From the NCBI GenBank assembly GCA_018697195.1, contig CM031878.1, positions 67,635,331-67,699,330 on the forward strand: a DNA stretch of 64,000 bases, read 5' to 3'. The notes under the pieces were generated by a model. That model was not told the origin of the DNA, did no database searches, and saw nothing but the letters and a program-made list of their open reading frames with translations. A program made the position numbers and the translations under genes. Shown piece after piece: positions 46,681 to 59,230 of the stretch. The DNA is from Certhia americana. Its lineage: Eukaryota > Chordata > Aves > Passeriformes > Certhiidae. Each line of letters opens with the position of its first letter. Position 1 is the first letter of the stretch.

Positions 46681-49600
46681 TCGTTAGTCCAGAAATATGT
46701 AAAAATTGTTAATTGTTAGCAATTTTTTAAATGGAAAGCATTCCCAGAAGTGAAAGCATATCACTGTTAGTTCTAAGTAAATCTAGTGAATATTCTACAA
46801 GAAAGGCTTACTGTGTTAGCTGCTCTTTAGAAAAATACAGTCTATTAGTACATGCTGATGTATTGCACGAATTTCTGTCTAAATATCTACTGATGTGCAT
46901 CAATCCAAAGGATTTATCACCTCCATGCTGAATTTAATTTTTCTTGGTGATGAAGCTCTCTGCTGAAAAGAGTACTTGTCTTGCCAGATAACTTGGACTT
47001 GGGTGTCCTGACAGATGAGTTCATGCATTTATGGTCGCTTTGCATTTAGACATGTGTGTTTACACTACACTGTTTTATTTATCTTAATTATTTTTAACTA
47101 AATATTTTAGCATTTCTCTCTTTTATTCCTATTTGGCCTTTTTTTCTGATAAAATATACTGCTTCTGAGCTACTGACACAGAAAAATACTGAGAACACTG
47201 CAGAAATAATTATATGCCCTGCAGGGATAAAACAGATTTTAAATTGATTCAACAGCTCCCCTAGAGACAAAGGAACTGATACCTTTGTTGAGACCTCTAA
47301 GTTACAGTTTTTGGGATAAATGCGTAAAGCAGCTTTCTTCTAATAGTTGTGGGTTTCAGCTGAAGTACGTCAACAAGGAAGGTGAAAACTATTCTCATTA
47401 AAAAAATTAAAATTATATTCCTATTTTTGTATCACTTAGGCTGGTAACAAAATTCTGGTTGTCTGCCATGTTCTGTTTGTTAAGTGCAGTGTAAAGTCAC
47501 TGTCTGAAATGCAAGGCAACATTGTGGTTAGTTTTCCATATATACTTCACAACACTCCCTGGATAGGAAGTAATCTCCTGTATTTCCTAAGTCCACAAAG
47601 AGCTGTCTTTTAACAACTGTTTTGCAACTGGTTAAAATTAACCTCTTTCTATTTTTACAAACACTATTTTAAGGAAAGTAATGCAGTGCTATAGCTAAAT
47701 CCTTAAAGGACAATTTGTAGTTAGATAAAACCCTTTTGAGGAAAAGTGTGCCTCTCCTCACTTTTGTATCAGCTGCAAGGTGACAGTGGCAAGACATGGC
47801 TGCTCTCGAAATAGCTCCCTCGTGCTTTGAAATATGGAGTGGAAGGACTGTTATACTCTAAACTGTTGAGAAGCATGAAAAAGTAGACTAAACACTAATT
47901 TTACCTTCTGTGACTACAGTGATGGCAACTGGTATTTAACACTCCAAAGTAATTTTGATAATTTTGATGAGAGACATACTAGACTGCTCATATTTCTTGG
48001 CTTTGAGTGTAAAAGTAACTGTTGAGCCCTCAGTGAGGGCAGAGCAAAAAGCTGGCTTTGGTTTGGTTTTAAATAATGTTCTATTTGTGTTCCATTCTAT
48101 TGCAAAGACTTCCTATTTCCGTGTATGGAAATATTGCAGTTTCCTTTAATGTGAAGTAAATTAGCTTTAACAGTAATGTAAAAAAGGAATAAGAATCATA
48201 TTTCTCTGCTCCTACTCTCTTTAGGCTCCAAATACAGCTTACATTAAAAATATGTTTTGGACAAGACCTGTGCGAGTGTACGTATCTGTTTTCTCTAGGG
48301 TATTGCAGTATTGGTTGGTAAACTATTTTTCCTGTTGCGTAGCTAAATGTGAATTCTGCAGCTTCAACCTTCCTGTCATTAAGAGTTGCACCTTAAGCAA
48401 AAGGTCATGTTTCATGCTCTTTCTTTCTGTGAAACTTCGGTCTGGCAAAGCCTTTGAATTTTGGTGATGGGTATAGTAAAGAAAAGGGTTGAACTGGATG
48501 ATACAGGGCAAGTTATTTTCCCTCTTTCTAGAAAAAGCAGTTAGTCATACTGTTAACTAGGGGAAAACAGTGCTTTCAGTTTGTAATCTAAAAGTAGATA
48601 GCAATGCCTTGTAAGAAGTAAGCAGCAGACAGTTCTCAAGAAGGCTGGGAGAATTAATTTTCTTCTTCAAGCTTTTGAAGGATATTCCATATTGCATGAA
48701 CAATTTGAAAAATAGAGGAATAGAACATTTCAAGGGTGAGAGAAGCAAAAGATCCTTATCAATGGCAGGTAGAGAACTGAAGACTTTGATGAGCATTACC
48801 ATTGTAATTTCAAAATACCTTTGTAGTTAGGCACAGTAGTCACAATCCTATCTTATAAGGAAGTGTACATTTCAAAGAGCTGGGACTTTAGATTAGGCCT
48901 AATCAATAGCAATAGGATCAAAAAAGATGAGGTTCTGGATGAGGAAAACTGCTCCAGAACTTTCCAGTAGGATAATTGTCACACAAATGGCTTTAGAGCA
49001 TTGAACGTAGATTCTCCTAAACAGGAAAGGGAAAAACTGGAAAGGATCATTTGCGTCATTATTCATCCTTCTGCTGTTGCAGATGAAAAAAGATGTCTTC
49101 TAAGCTGTGTAACCATCCAAAAATGCTTCTTGGCAGTAGCGAGTGCTGGCTGGTGCTTGAAGACCAAGACTCATCACATGAAGTACTGCAGGATTAGGGC
49201 AAAAGAGACCAAGTGTGAGGCGTGTTGTTCTGGCAAAGGCAATACTTTTGTTTGTTTTGCACAGAGGGCCACTGCCATCCACAGTGAACAGCAGAAGGCC
49301 CTTCTTCCCCACTCCAAAGTCTTACCTTGCAGTTGATCTCCAGCATTCAGAAAAGTTGAGAAGAGTCTATGCTCAGAAGTTATGGACAACAGTGTAGAGT
49401 TATGCACTCAGGGGAAAAAAGAATTGCTTTCTGATTCATGTAAATGTCTGTCAGAAGCCAGTGAGTGTGGGGCAATTTAAATTAGGAAAATGGCAACCAC
49501 ATCTCCCATCAGATCATAAGACATGATCATGAGACATGATATGGGATCCTCTCTGAAGGAAAAAAAAGTGCTCAAAGGGTTGCTTCTTATGTCCTAAGAT

Positions 49601-50394
49601 TTATAAAGTCATAAGTTCCTTACCAAAAATTCTCCTTAGAAGGTTGTTTGGAATTCCCATCTATCAGTAAGTAGAAATATAATTCCCACTGGAAACATAT
49701 GTTTTCCTAGCTTTGTGTGTGTAATCTCATAGTTTCAGCACTTGTTGGTCCTTCAGAGAAAGTTATCTGCTCAGCCTTCATGTGTTTGGGCTAAATCAAC
49801 CAACCAGAAGAACTTACAAACTGTAAGAATAAGCAAAAACCAGAATAATCTAGAGTCAAGTAAGCTGACAGAATGGTTCGGTTTTCCCTTTTCCCCTGTC
49901 TTGTATGCTACCATAAAACCCCCCAGGATCCACTGGTTCACTAAACACTTTGCTGCTGAACCTGCAATTTAAATTGCCTATTCATTCCTTTTTACAATGG
50001 GAGGGATTTTTTTACAGTAAACAGTTGATTGTTTTCAGATTCTGTGGCTTGCATTGTGCTCTTTTAATATTTTAGGTCGCTTTGTTCCATTCACACACAG
50101 CATTATCCTAACTGGAATGTAAGGCAAAATGTTCAGTGAATGAGCCAGACTTGGATTATTTTTTCTTTCCATCACGTAGTTTCAAAATAGTGAACATGCC
50201 TTTTTCTCCTTTCTTTTTGCATGTGAGGCTACCAGGCATGTTACTGTCTAGCCTGTACTTACTGGCTAACCAGTAAGATGGGGTCCACTAAAAATGAATG
50301 TGCTCTTTCTGGTTCTCTGGCTAAGGCAAGCACATCTCATGTTTTACCATGCTTTGTTTTCCAGTAATGCATAAATTAGAAACTTCAGGGAGTT
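46681..50394. other. Intergenic, nothing identified
   Basis: No recognisable gene, RNA or well-defined repeat. Open frames at 49001-49400 show no known domain. Confidence 0.5.
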
Positions 50395-50525
50395 AAAAGC
50401 CAAAAGAAACAAGCAAAAAATCTCAAAAAGAAAACCCAGCAAAAACCCAACCAAAAAAAAAAAAAGTTTGAACAACTAAAAAACAATAAACAAAAAATTG
50501 CCAACAAGACCCTCAAAACCAAACT
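50395..50525. repeat. A-rich (CAAAA)n-like low-complexity tract
   Basis: Adenine-rich with scattered C, including A13 at about 50453-50465. Confidence 0.82.
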
Positions 50526-53047
50526 AGAAAACAGGACCTGCTATAAAATAACAAAATATGCTGTTGATGCAGATGCCCTGTGAGATGCTACAAGGAGTGT
50601 GGATGGCTTACTTCCAGTCCCACCTTGTGGTAACCTTAGGGCCAGATGGCAGATAGTTATGTGAGAAGGCTGGTCCCTGCAGGCTGCACCCACCCCAGCA
50701 CTGCTGTTCAGATTAGGGATGTGCTTTTTAAGTGAGTCTCCCCATTGTCCATCCTTTGCTTGTTTGGGTTTGTGTCACTTAATTGTCTTAATTCACAACC
50801 TATGTTACTTTTGAGTGCACCTGAGCTTAAAGAAATGTTCCAAAACCTCACCTAACAGGCTTTGACCACTAATGGCTGTTCAGTTCATGAGAGCAGACTA
50901 TAAGTAGTTCTGAAAGAACTCCTTTGTCTTCTACCATTCCTCCTCTACTCCCACGGAGTGTCACAGACTTTTGGTCCTTGGCATCAGCTCCTCCATTCTG
51001 CTGATCTCCTTTCTATTACAATTGTAACCGTGATTTTCAGTTTCACTTCTGATGTTAAACATAAGCTGACACATACACTGGCTTGTTTTCCTTTTGCTTG
51101 TAGGTGGTTACTGCCTATCGTGCATAACATCCCATAACCCATGTTCTGCTTTGAGCTGGGTCATGAAAATGAGGTAATGTAGTTGATTGCTAAAGGTGGG
51201 TCTACCACATCATTAACTGTTGGAAAATGAGTCAGCTGTGCCACATGCAGCACTGATACTTCCTCCTGACAGGGTAACTGACCTTAGTACAAAATGGTGT
51301 TATGTATTGGAAAGAAACACTTGCTCCATTATATGAAGGCAGAAACCTAAGGCACAGACTCAACGACCTCTTAAAATGACCACAGGAAGTATGAGCTGTA
51401 GCAAGAAATAAGGTTCAGATCATCTGGCTCCAGGGACTTCAGTTTTGAGACTCTGCTCCAGGTAGGTTTGACATCGGTAATTTCCTAAGTGAAGACTGCT
51501 ATAAAACAGAACAAAACCACCAAGAATTTCTTAGAGAAATCAGGCTAATGTTATTGCACAATTTTAATGTATGGGTCTATCCTTCCTCTCCCTAATTTTT
51601 GAACATGTTAGGCCAGTTTAATAAACTCGAGAGAAATAGAGCAGTCTGTGTGTGTCTGTAATTTTGAGAACACCAGAGCGAGCAGATGGCAGAGTCTGTA
51701 CTAACAGTTCCCACTGAAGAAGAGAATTTGGCAGGAGCTTGACTCTTATTAGACGTGAGAGAATCCACACAGGAATTGAAATACTTAGGACCATGAAAAA
51801 GTCTTTGATCTCAGTCCAGGCTTTACTAGAGAGCAACAGATCTGGTCACTGATGAGGATGTACCATACCTGCATTACATCATAGGCAGTCAGTGTACCTG
51901 TTCATCAAGGTAGTGGCATCTGAACATCAGATCATCCTGCTTTGTATGGTCTAATCTCCCTCAGCAAGCACTCAATGTCTGTAATGGCACAGAATGTTAA
52001 TGAAAATTGGTCATAATGCACAAAAATGAGAAACTCCAAGACCTTTTATGGCTGTATACTGACTATGTTACTATACCTGCCAAAATGGTCTGAAATTATT
52101 TCTCTTGAGTAGTTATTATTGTCTGCTAAGCAGGCTGGGGGAAACCATGGCTCCCAGTTCATCTGTTAGGGTTCTGACCTTGTTTGCATCATGATTTCTT
52201 TTGATCTTTGTACAAGTAGTGAGCAAGATCAGACGCTGTGATCACCCTTTTCCAAAATCCTTCATTTCAGTTTTCAAGTCTGGAAACCGTTGTATTAAAA
52301 AGCTCAAAGTGACATGAAATCTGTAAGAGAAAACTCATATCTGGTGAAGAACTGTTCTATGGAAAAATGGGAAGAACTGTTCTATGGAAAAATGGATTTG
52401 GCACTTCTGCCCATTGGTGTCCATTCTCTGCTGAGTTTCCACTTCCAGTGGAAATTTTTCTGAGATCCCTGAGTCTGTCCATGCCTTGGCTTAATTTTCC
52501 AGCTCTCATGAATTCTTTGCACAGCAGTGTTTTTCCAGCTGTGATGCCTTGCCCTCAAGTCCCTATGAAAATTGCAGTGGATGGTGACTGCCTTTGCCCT
52601 GCACTGCCACTGAAAGCCAGCTGCTGAACTAGTCAGCCTTTCTCTGACAGTGGTGCCTAGGAAAGTTCAGTGCAGGTGATATGCAATGGCAGCTATTTAA
52701 AAATAAAAAGTAAAACTAAATGCTCAGATTTCCCTCCATCCTTTGTGATCCTTTCTAAATGTGCCGTCATTGAATTTCATCATCATCATGTTCTCTGCTG
52801 CCTGTCTTTATTGTTCCCACTTACTCTGCTGAGCTTCTTACCTCCTGCTGTTCCCCTGCTGCCATTGTAGCTGAGTCAAGCCTGCATTGAAATGGGAAAT
52901 GCTTGGGGAGATTTGGTTCTTGCTATTCCTTAGGCAGCTTGTGCTGTTTCTAAGCTGTGTCAGTTGGGAAACAGAAAGGCTGGAAGAAATGCTGGATTCA
53001 GGTTGCTTGTCCTTTCATCATCTGGCTGGTGAAGGTGTTTAGCATCT
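50526..53047. other. Intergenic, nothing identified except a 25-bp duplication
   Basis: Ordinary sequence without recognisable genes. The only structure seen is the perfect duplication at 52346-52395. Confidence 0.5.
52346..52395. repeat. 25-bp perfect tandem duplication
   Basis: A 25-bp unit beginning GAAGAACTGTTCTATGG occurs twice head to tail (52346-52370, 52371-52395) with no mismatch, indicating a recent local duplication or an assembly stutter. Confidence 0.95.
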
Positions 53048-53621
53048 TGTCATGGTTCCATCCCAGCCAGCAGCCAAACCCCAGGCAGCTGCTCACTCAC
53101 TCCCCCACCAGTGGGATCAGGGACAGAATTGAAGGGTAAAAGCCAGAAAACACATGGGCTGAAATAAAGACAGGTTAATAGGGAAAGCAAAGGCCACACA
53201 TGCAAGCAAAAGAAAACAAGGAATTAATTCACTGCTTCCCATGGGCAGGCAGGTGTTAGGCCATCTCCAGGAGAGCAAGTCTCCATCACTTGCAGTGGTG
53301 ACTTGGGAGGACAAACACCATTACTCCAGAGGTCCAGTCTCTTCCTCCTTCTGCCCAGCTTTGTGTACTGGTCACATAGTCTGGAATATCCCTTTGGTCA
53401 GTTGGAGTCACCTGTCCTGGCTGTGTCACTTCCCAGCCTCTCACACACTCCCAACTCCCTCACCAGAGTGGCAGTACAAAAAGCAGCAAAGGCCTTGGTT
53501 CTGTGTAAGCCCAGCTCAGCAATAGCAAACACAAGTCTATATTATCAACCCTGTGTTCAGCACAAATCCAAAACACAGTCCCGTACTAGTCACTGAAGAA
53601 AACTTTACCCCAGCTGAAACC
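53048..53621 (-). mobile_element. Solo LTR, avian ERVL-type, second copy
   Basis: Same family and orientation as 34999-35567. Shared blocks are GGAATATCCCTTTGGTCAGT, AAAGGCCTTGG, GTGTAAGCCCAGCTCAG and TTCAGCACAAATCCAAAACA. It ends with TGACA at 53048 on the minus strand. The other end (CTGGTTTCAGCTGGGG at 53621) seems to have lost a few terminal bases, and no clear target-site duplication remains. No internal retroviral sequence is present. Confidence 0.82.
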
Positions 53622-56600
53622 AGCCCTCCTTATTAATGTGAAATGTGGGTTCTGTTAATCACACCGCACAGTAGGTTTTCTTTCACACAATGTTGCAGCT
53701 GTACTCTGCAGGTATTGCTGGTGTAAGCTGTTAAAGATTCTATAAGCAGATCTCATCCTGGAATCAGTAATAACTGGATTTTGTCATATGCAGAAGGTAC
53801 TTGAAAAGCTTTGCACATATTTAAACACCTGTTCTATTTCCTAACTTGCTGATTTTTGCTCCTGAAAATCTGCCTTAAAAAAGCGTCATTCTCTCAGTGT
53901 CTTTCCAGATCCCACTACTTTTTCCACCAGGTTCCTATGTTATGACTCTTTTGCCCTTCTCTGCCATAGAAATATGTGGTAGTATTAGGAATGTGATATT
54001 TCATGTGTTCCTTCTGAAGATGTTTATTAACTCTGCAAAAGTGGAAAGTGCTTTAAAATTGCCTCTTACAGGGTGTTCTGTCTGGTTCTGTATTGGCATT
54101 AGCAAGGCAAGGGTAATTTACCTCAGAGGGTAAATTCTAGTAGATTAAAAAGAAAATTTTCAATTGGTAATAATGAAATTTTGTAAATTCCTACTGTTTT
54201 AGCATGTTTTTTCATGTTTTTGAATTGAATATGGAACTGTTTTCTTAAATCCAAAAAGGAGAAAATAAAATGACGCTGGACCTACATCTAGTAAATGAAA
54301 AACCAGGCATGTTATGCTGCTGGTGGAACTAGATGGTATCACAGAGGGATGTCTGTCAAGTCCTGCATTTACCAGCTCCTCATAGCACTCTTTGCTCTCC
54401 AACTTGCATGACGGGCAAAGGTTTGAGTTCATTCATGTTGCGCCAAGTGTGAGTGATGAGGCTGAAGAATGCACATTCTGCTCTTCTCTGGCAGCCAGCA
54501 GTGGTGCAACAGGGATAGCAATGGCTGCTGCTGCAAGTCCCTTTCACTGACAAGTTCACTAAACACAGCAGTTGTCCTTCTGTTCTCCAGAAAAGGAGAA
54601 GTGAAGGAGTTGATCTGGGCAGCCCCCTTCTTTGAATTGCAGTGTGATCTGCAGCTGGATAACATTGCCAGTCAAGGCATCAGAAGGTACTGCTCTAAAA
54701 GCACTATGAAGAAAAGGGGGCAGTACCACTCTTTTCTAATAAATCCTCACACCCTGCTTCAGTGTTTGGCTGTGTGACACTGGCAGAAAACAGCCAAGGA
54801 GAAAAATGAAAGAAGGACATGCAGCTACTGCAAAGCCTGTCTGATTTAGCAGGCAACAGGACTGCTAAATACAACAACAAATTTTATTTGGGGGGTGAGA
54901 AGTTACTGGAACACTCAGTGAGAAATGAAGTACTGCTACTGTACTGATAGTGTAAGGCACTAGACACAGAACACTACAGAGAGAACAGGGACTGTGCTCA
55001 CATATTTTGAACTGTCAGTCTCGGAATCTGAAATATCACCTCAGTAATTTTTAGTAAGGTTTGATCCCAGAAAAAGAAACATAAGTAGAAATGTAGTTTT
55101 ATGTCTTTTCTAAGCAGTTCAGATTTTGTGCGTAGTCACAGAACCGTTCTCTGACATGATGCTAAAAATTCCTTAAATTTCCACTGTGATTGATGCAAAG
55201 TGACTGCAGCATCTTCTGTAAAGGATTTCTCAGCAATGAGCACTTTACCTTCTAGGCAAAGTTGTCTACATAGTCAACTGTTCAGCAATCTGCTCAGCTG
55301 AAAAAATGCTTTTGAAATGAGGAAGTACTCCTTGAGATACAGACACAGAAATGTTCTAAGCATTGTGTAAAAGCGTTCAAAACCTAAAATGCTCCTCAGT
55401 CTTGAATAAGTTCTTGTTCAAAAGAGAAATTTCAGAAGGTGGGTAGAAATTTACGAATTTTCTTTAATGCTGGAAATCTATCTTTTCACAGCTAAAACAA
55501 CATTTGTTTTATCTGTATTAGTTGGATAAAGACCTCTTAAAAAAAGATTAAGTAGATCTTAATTTGATGTTTTATTTTATGATCTCTGGAAGATGGCTGA
55601 TTATGTTTCTTCCAAGAAGTTAATTTTATTCAAATCAGTGAAATCATTTGCTTTCATACAGAAGTGGAATTTTTAATCAAGGGTATCAGAAGGACTTACA
55701 AATCAATCTCACAGAATTTTTAGTCTGTTTCCACAGAGTTTTTTAGCTACATACACTGTTTAAAGTTGTCTTGGAACTCCCAGACTTAGCACCTGGGGCT
55801 GAGCACCTGTGTGATGAACAGCAGTGTAAGGGAGGGTCAGACATTCCATCCTTGTTAACCAGGCAAGGCCCAGCAAGCACGCCTGCTTTGTGTCAACAAG
55901 TGTATGTATAGTACATGGCATAAATATGCACGTGCATGTGTAGCAAAACACTGAGTTCATAGTGTTCATAGAGTAGGCATGCACCTACTCACAGACAGGG
56001 ACCTGTGAACCTTCTTTAGTCAGTAATCATGCTTTTAACACTGCCTTCATTTGACTGAAGCAGTAGAGACAAAGCAGAGTGACTTGGTCTTGAGGCCAGT
56101 GCAGAGGTATTGGGTAGCAAAACTGAGGCATTAGGAAAACCAGAGGTTTATGGATTGTGTGGCTTGATATAATACTAGCCTTGGAAAAAAACATGCACCT
56201 GGAGAAAGTACTAAGCAGAACACTAATTTTTATGGATATTACCATATTTTGTGTACTTAATGGCATATGATGCAGCTGCATACCTGGATAAAGAGACACT
56301 AGTTTTTCTTGTTTGGCACAGTTAGAAAAATAAGTGACAACTGAGGGTAGAAGAGAAAAGAAATCCAAAACTCTCTTGATTTCCTTTTGTGCTGTGAGCA
56401 TTTTGCAATCAATTGCAAACCTCCACATACACTTTTGCCCTGATGCCCGAGCAGGTGTGTCTTGGATTAAATCTGGCAGGCACAGAACATCTCCATTGAG
56501 GCAGCTTATTGAATGTAAGAAGGAAGAACGCTGTTTTCCCTAAGCTGTTTTTAAGAGGAACGCCTACAGACTCAAGTTCTGTAGGATTCTTTTTCTTACA

Positions 56601-59159
56601 ATTTTGTCAGTTGTTGTTTTCCTTTCTCCAAATGGAGTTATTGCATGTAGAAGAGAGCTGCAATAAAACAACTGTGTTTTACCTCAAAATGGTCATACTA
56701 TCTGCAAAGTAGAAATGCTGTTTAAGTATCTCAGTTGTGAAACTACTCATCTAGGAACTTATCTGGTTCTACAGAGAAATGAAGATTAAAAGTATCTTTG
56801 TCTTGCCTGCAGTGTCTGAGAGAGGTCAAAGTACAGAAATTCTTCATCATGCCAGTGAGATGTTGCAATAGAGAGGGCATCATTCAGTTGGCATTTATTT
56901 CAGTATGTAATTGCTATTGCTAAAATATGTCCCTAGCTGTTTGGTGCTGCAGAACATGTACTGGGAAAAGGCACCTCTGAAACAGTGTAAATTGCAGGTG
57001 TGAATTATCAACAGCAGGAAAGAACAGAGGCAGCAGTTTGCAGAAGTAACAACTTTCCCTTTTGCTCCCTCCCTAACTCCTGACCTGTATGTTTTAAAAT
57101 CCAATGAAGAACATTATTGTTTGTGGCTGTGATGCTAGCATTACAGAGTGAACCAGTGGTAGACTTACGTTTGCAGACAGCCTGAAGCTTTGGCATTTGG
57201 AAGCCTGTTGTTTTGCAGCCTTCTCTCCAGGATGACAATAGTGAAAACTCACAATGATGCACAGCATTATTAGCTATGCAAATATCAGCTAAAACTCCTA
57301 GGAAGGACAAAGAAAATGTCACGATTATTAATAGTGTTGCACTGACTCCCAAGACTTAATGAAGCTTAGGAGGTTGCCATCATATTCCTAGTTTTTCCTG
57401 ACTCCTGCTGCCTCTGTCCTGGTGCTGTGTTCATGCCCAATTCAGTTGCCCAGCAATCTGCACTTGACTCACATGCAATCCACCTACACTATTTCTTCAG
57501 ACTTCCTTCAGCTTGCACCATATAAGATGAGATGTGAGGGCAACATCTCACTTGGAAGGGTAACACTATCCTGTGGAAGGATACCTGGGCTGCTTTCTTC
57601 TTCCCTTTTGGTACAGAAGTCACTGGTTTGCTGGTGTATGTGTTTGTCCAGCTAAAATAGCCATTTTTCTGCCCTTTGAGGCTGAGAGACTTCTCTGTGA
57701 GGAAGTCTAAGTTGTGTTAAGGGCTTGCCAATACAGGAAGTTTGTGCTGTCAAAAGACTCATGCAAACAAAGTACTATGATGGGAAGCTGCTGGGACTCT
57801 CCCTGTCCTTCAGGAATTCGAGGTATTTCTTAATTTCTCAATGCACTCCAGAATCCAATTCAATAGGTTTTACCAAGGCATTCAAAACTATAATGATGTA
57901 GCCTAACTGCTGAAGGGCAGAGGAGGAAAGATGCAGTGCCTTAGCAGAAGGGAATCTTTCTGTCTTCCATTGGTGGGATTTAGACTTCATAAATCAGGGA
58001 GGGATCTTTGAAGCAGCTGTTTGGCACAGGTCCCCTGTAAAGTTCAGAATTTCCTGGGTCAAAATAGGTGGAAAGCAGCTGAATTGGCTTTTTTTTTTTC
58101 TGACTATATTGCACCTTGTTTATGAGGTGTATAATGGATACAGTAATAGCATCACCATGAACATGGGAAATGGGGGAAGTGTTTCTACAGGAGTCTTCCT
58201 CTTCTTAGTCCCAAAGGGTGTTGTTCTTGTAAAGTGCTCAGGTGTGAGGCCACGTGATTACTTTACTCCTTTCTTGTTCCTGGAAAGATTTTAAATCTAG
58301 GTTCTGAATTATTTGTGTTCTCACATCTTATCAAGCTACAATATGTTGAAATAGAATTAAACTGTTCATACAGAGATAAGACTTCACTATGTACACAGCT
58401 GTGCAAAGTGAAATTTTGCCAGGCATATTATGCCATTTAATATTACAAAAAACTTTCAAGAGGTGCAGGGGACTTCTGATTAAGCTAACAGTAATTGTGT
58501 TTTCAAACACTTATTTTATGTTTTAAAACCTTTCAAAAATATATTTGCAATGTGCTTTGGCAAATACCTGGGTCTGATGGTTTCATGCTTTTCAGCCAAC
58601 TTTCGTTCTTGTTAATCTGTTGGAAGCTCACAAATCAAGTGGTTTTGGAATAGTATTTTAGAGTATCAAGCAGCCCATTAAACTGGACAGATATCTAAGC
58701 AGTAGTTCCTGCTTAACTCCTTCCTGTGAGCAGCTTCACTGCTGTGAAGGAGACTGGAGATGTACTTCATCTGTGACTGTCAGCAAATGCTAAGCATGCA
58801 TAAGGCACTTCATTTTTTCTAGTTGTTAGTGCCATTAGTTAGTCTTTCACAGGACTAGTCTCATCCAGGTTGGATGTGAGCTCAGGATGTCTCTTATCCA
58901 GTCTCCATCTGAAAACATAGCCAGTTATGAATGCAAGACAAGTTGCCTCAGTACTTTATCCAGTGTGGTCTTGAAAATCTTGATGGTGTTTCTCATAGAA
59001 TCATCTCGCTTCTCTGCTGCTTCTTTGGAGGAAAAAAAATATGCTTACAAGTCTGACCAGTGTATGGGATATTTCTGCTTTTTGTCTTGGTTGGCCGAAA
59101 GCACCAGCCTTTGGAAAGTAAGCTGAACATATCATGTGTAAAAGTATGAATTATTTGAG
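53622..59159. other. Intergenic, nothing identified
   Basis: About 5.5 kb without recognisable coding exons, repeats or RNA genes. A frame at 54469-54777 (+) has no domain I know. Confidence 0.5.
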
Positions 59160-59230
59160 AGAATAGAATCATAGAATAGAATGGGTTGGGCTGGCAGGGA
59201 CTTAGAGATCATGGGCAGGGATGCCTCCTC
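59160..59230 (-). mobile_element. CR1 LINE 3'-end remnant
   Basis: AGAATAGAATCATAGAATAG followed by AATGGGTTGGGCTGGCAGGG and CTTAGAGATCATG is the reversed extreme 3' end of CR1. Only about 70 bp remain. Confidence 0.78.

Noticed and set aside
48400..48530. Possible extra CR1 remnant (TTGAACTGGATGAT-like words)
   Set aside because: Only one short CR1-like word is visible and there is no tail; too weak to call.
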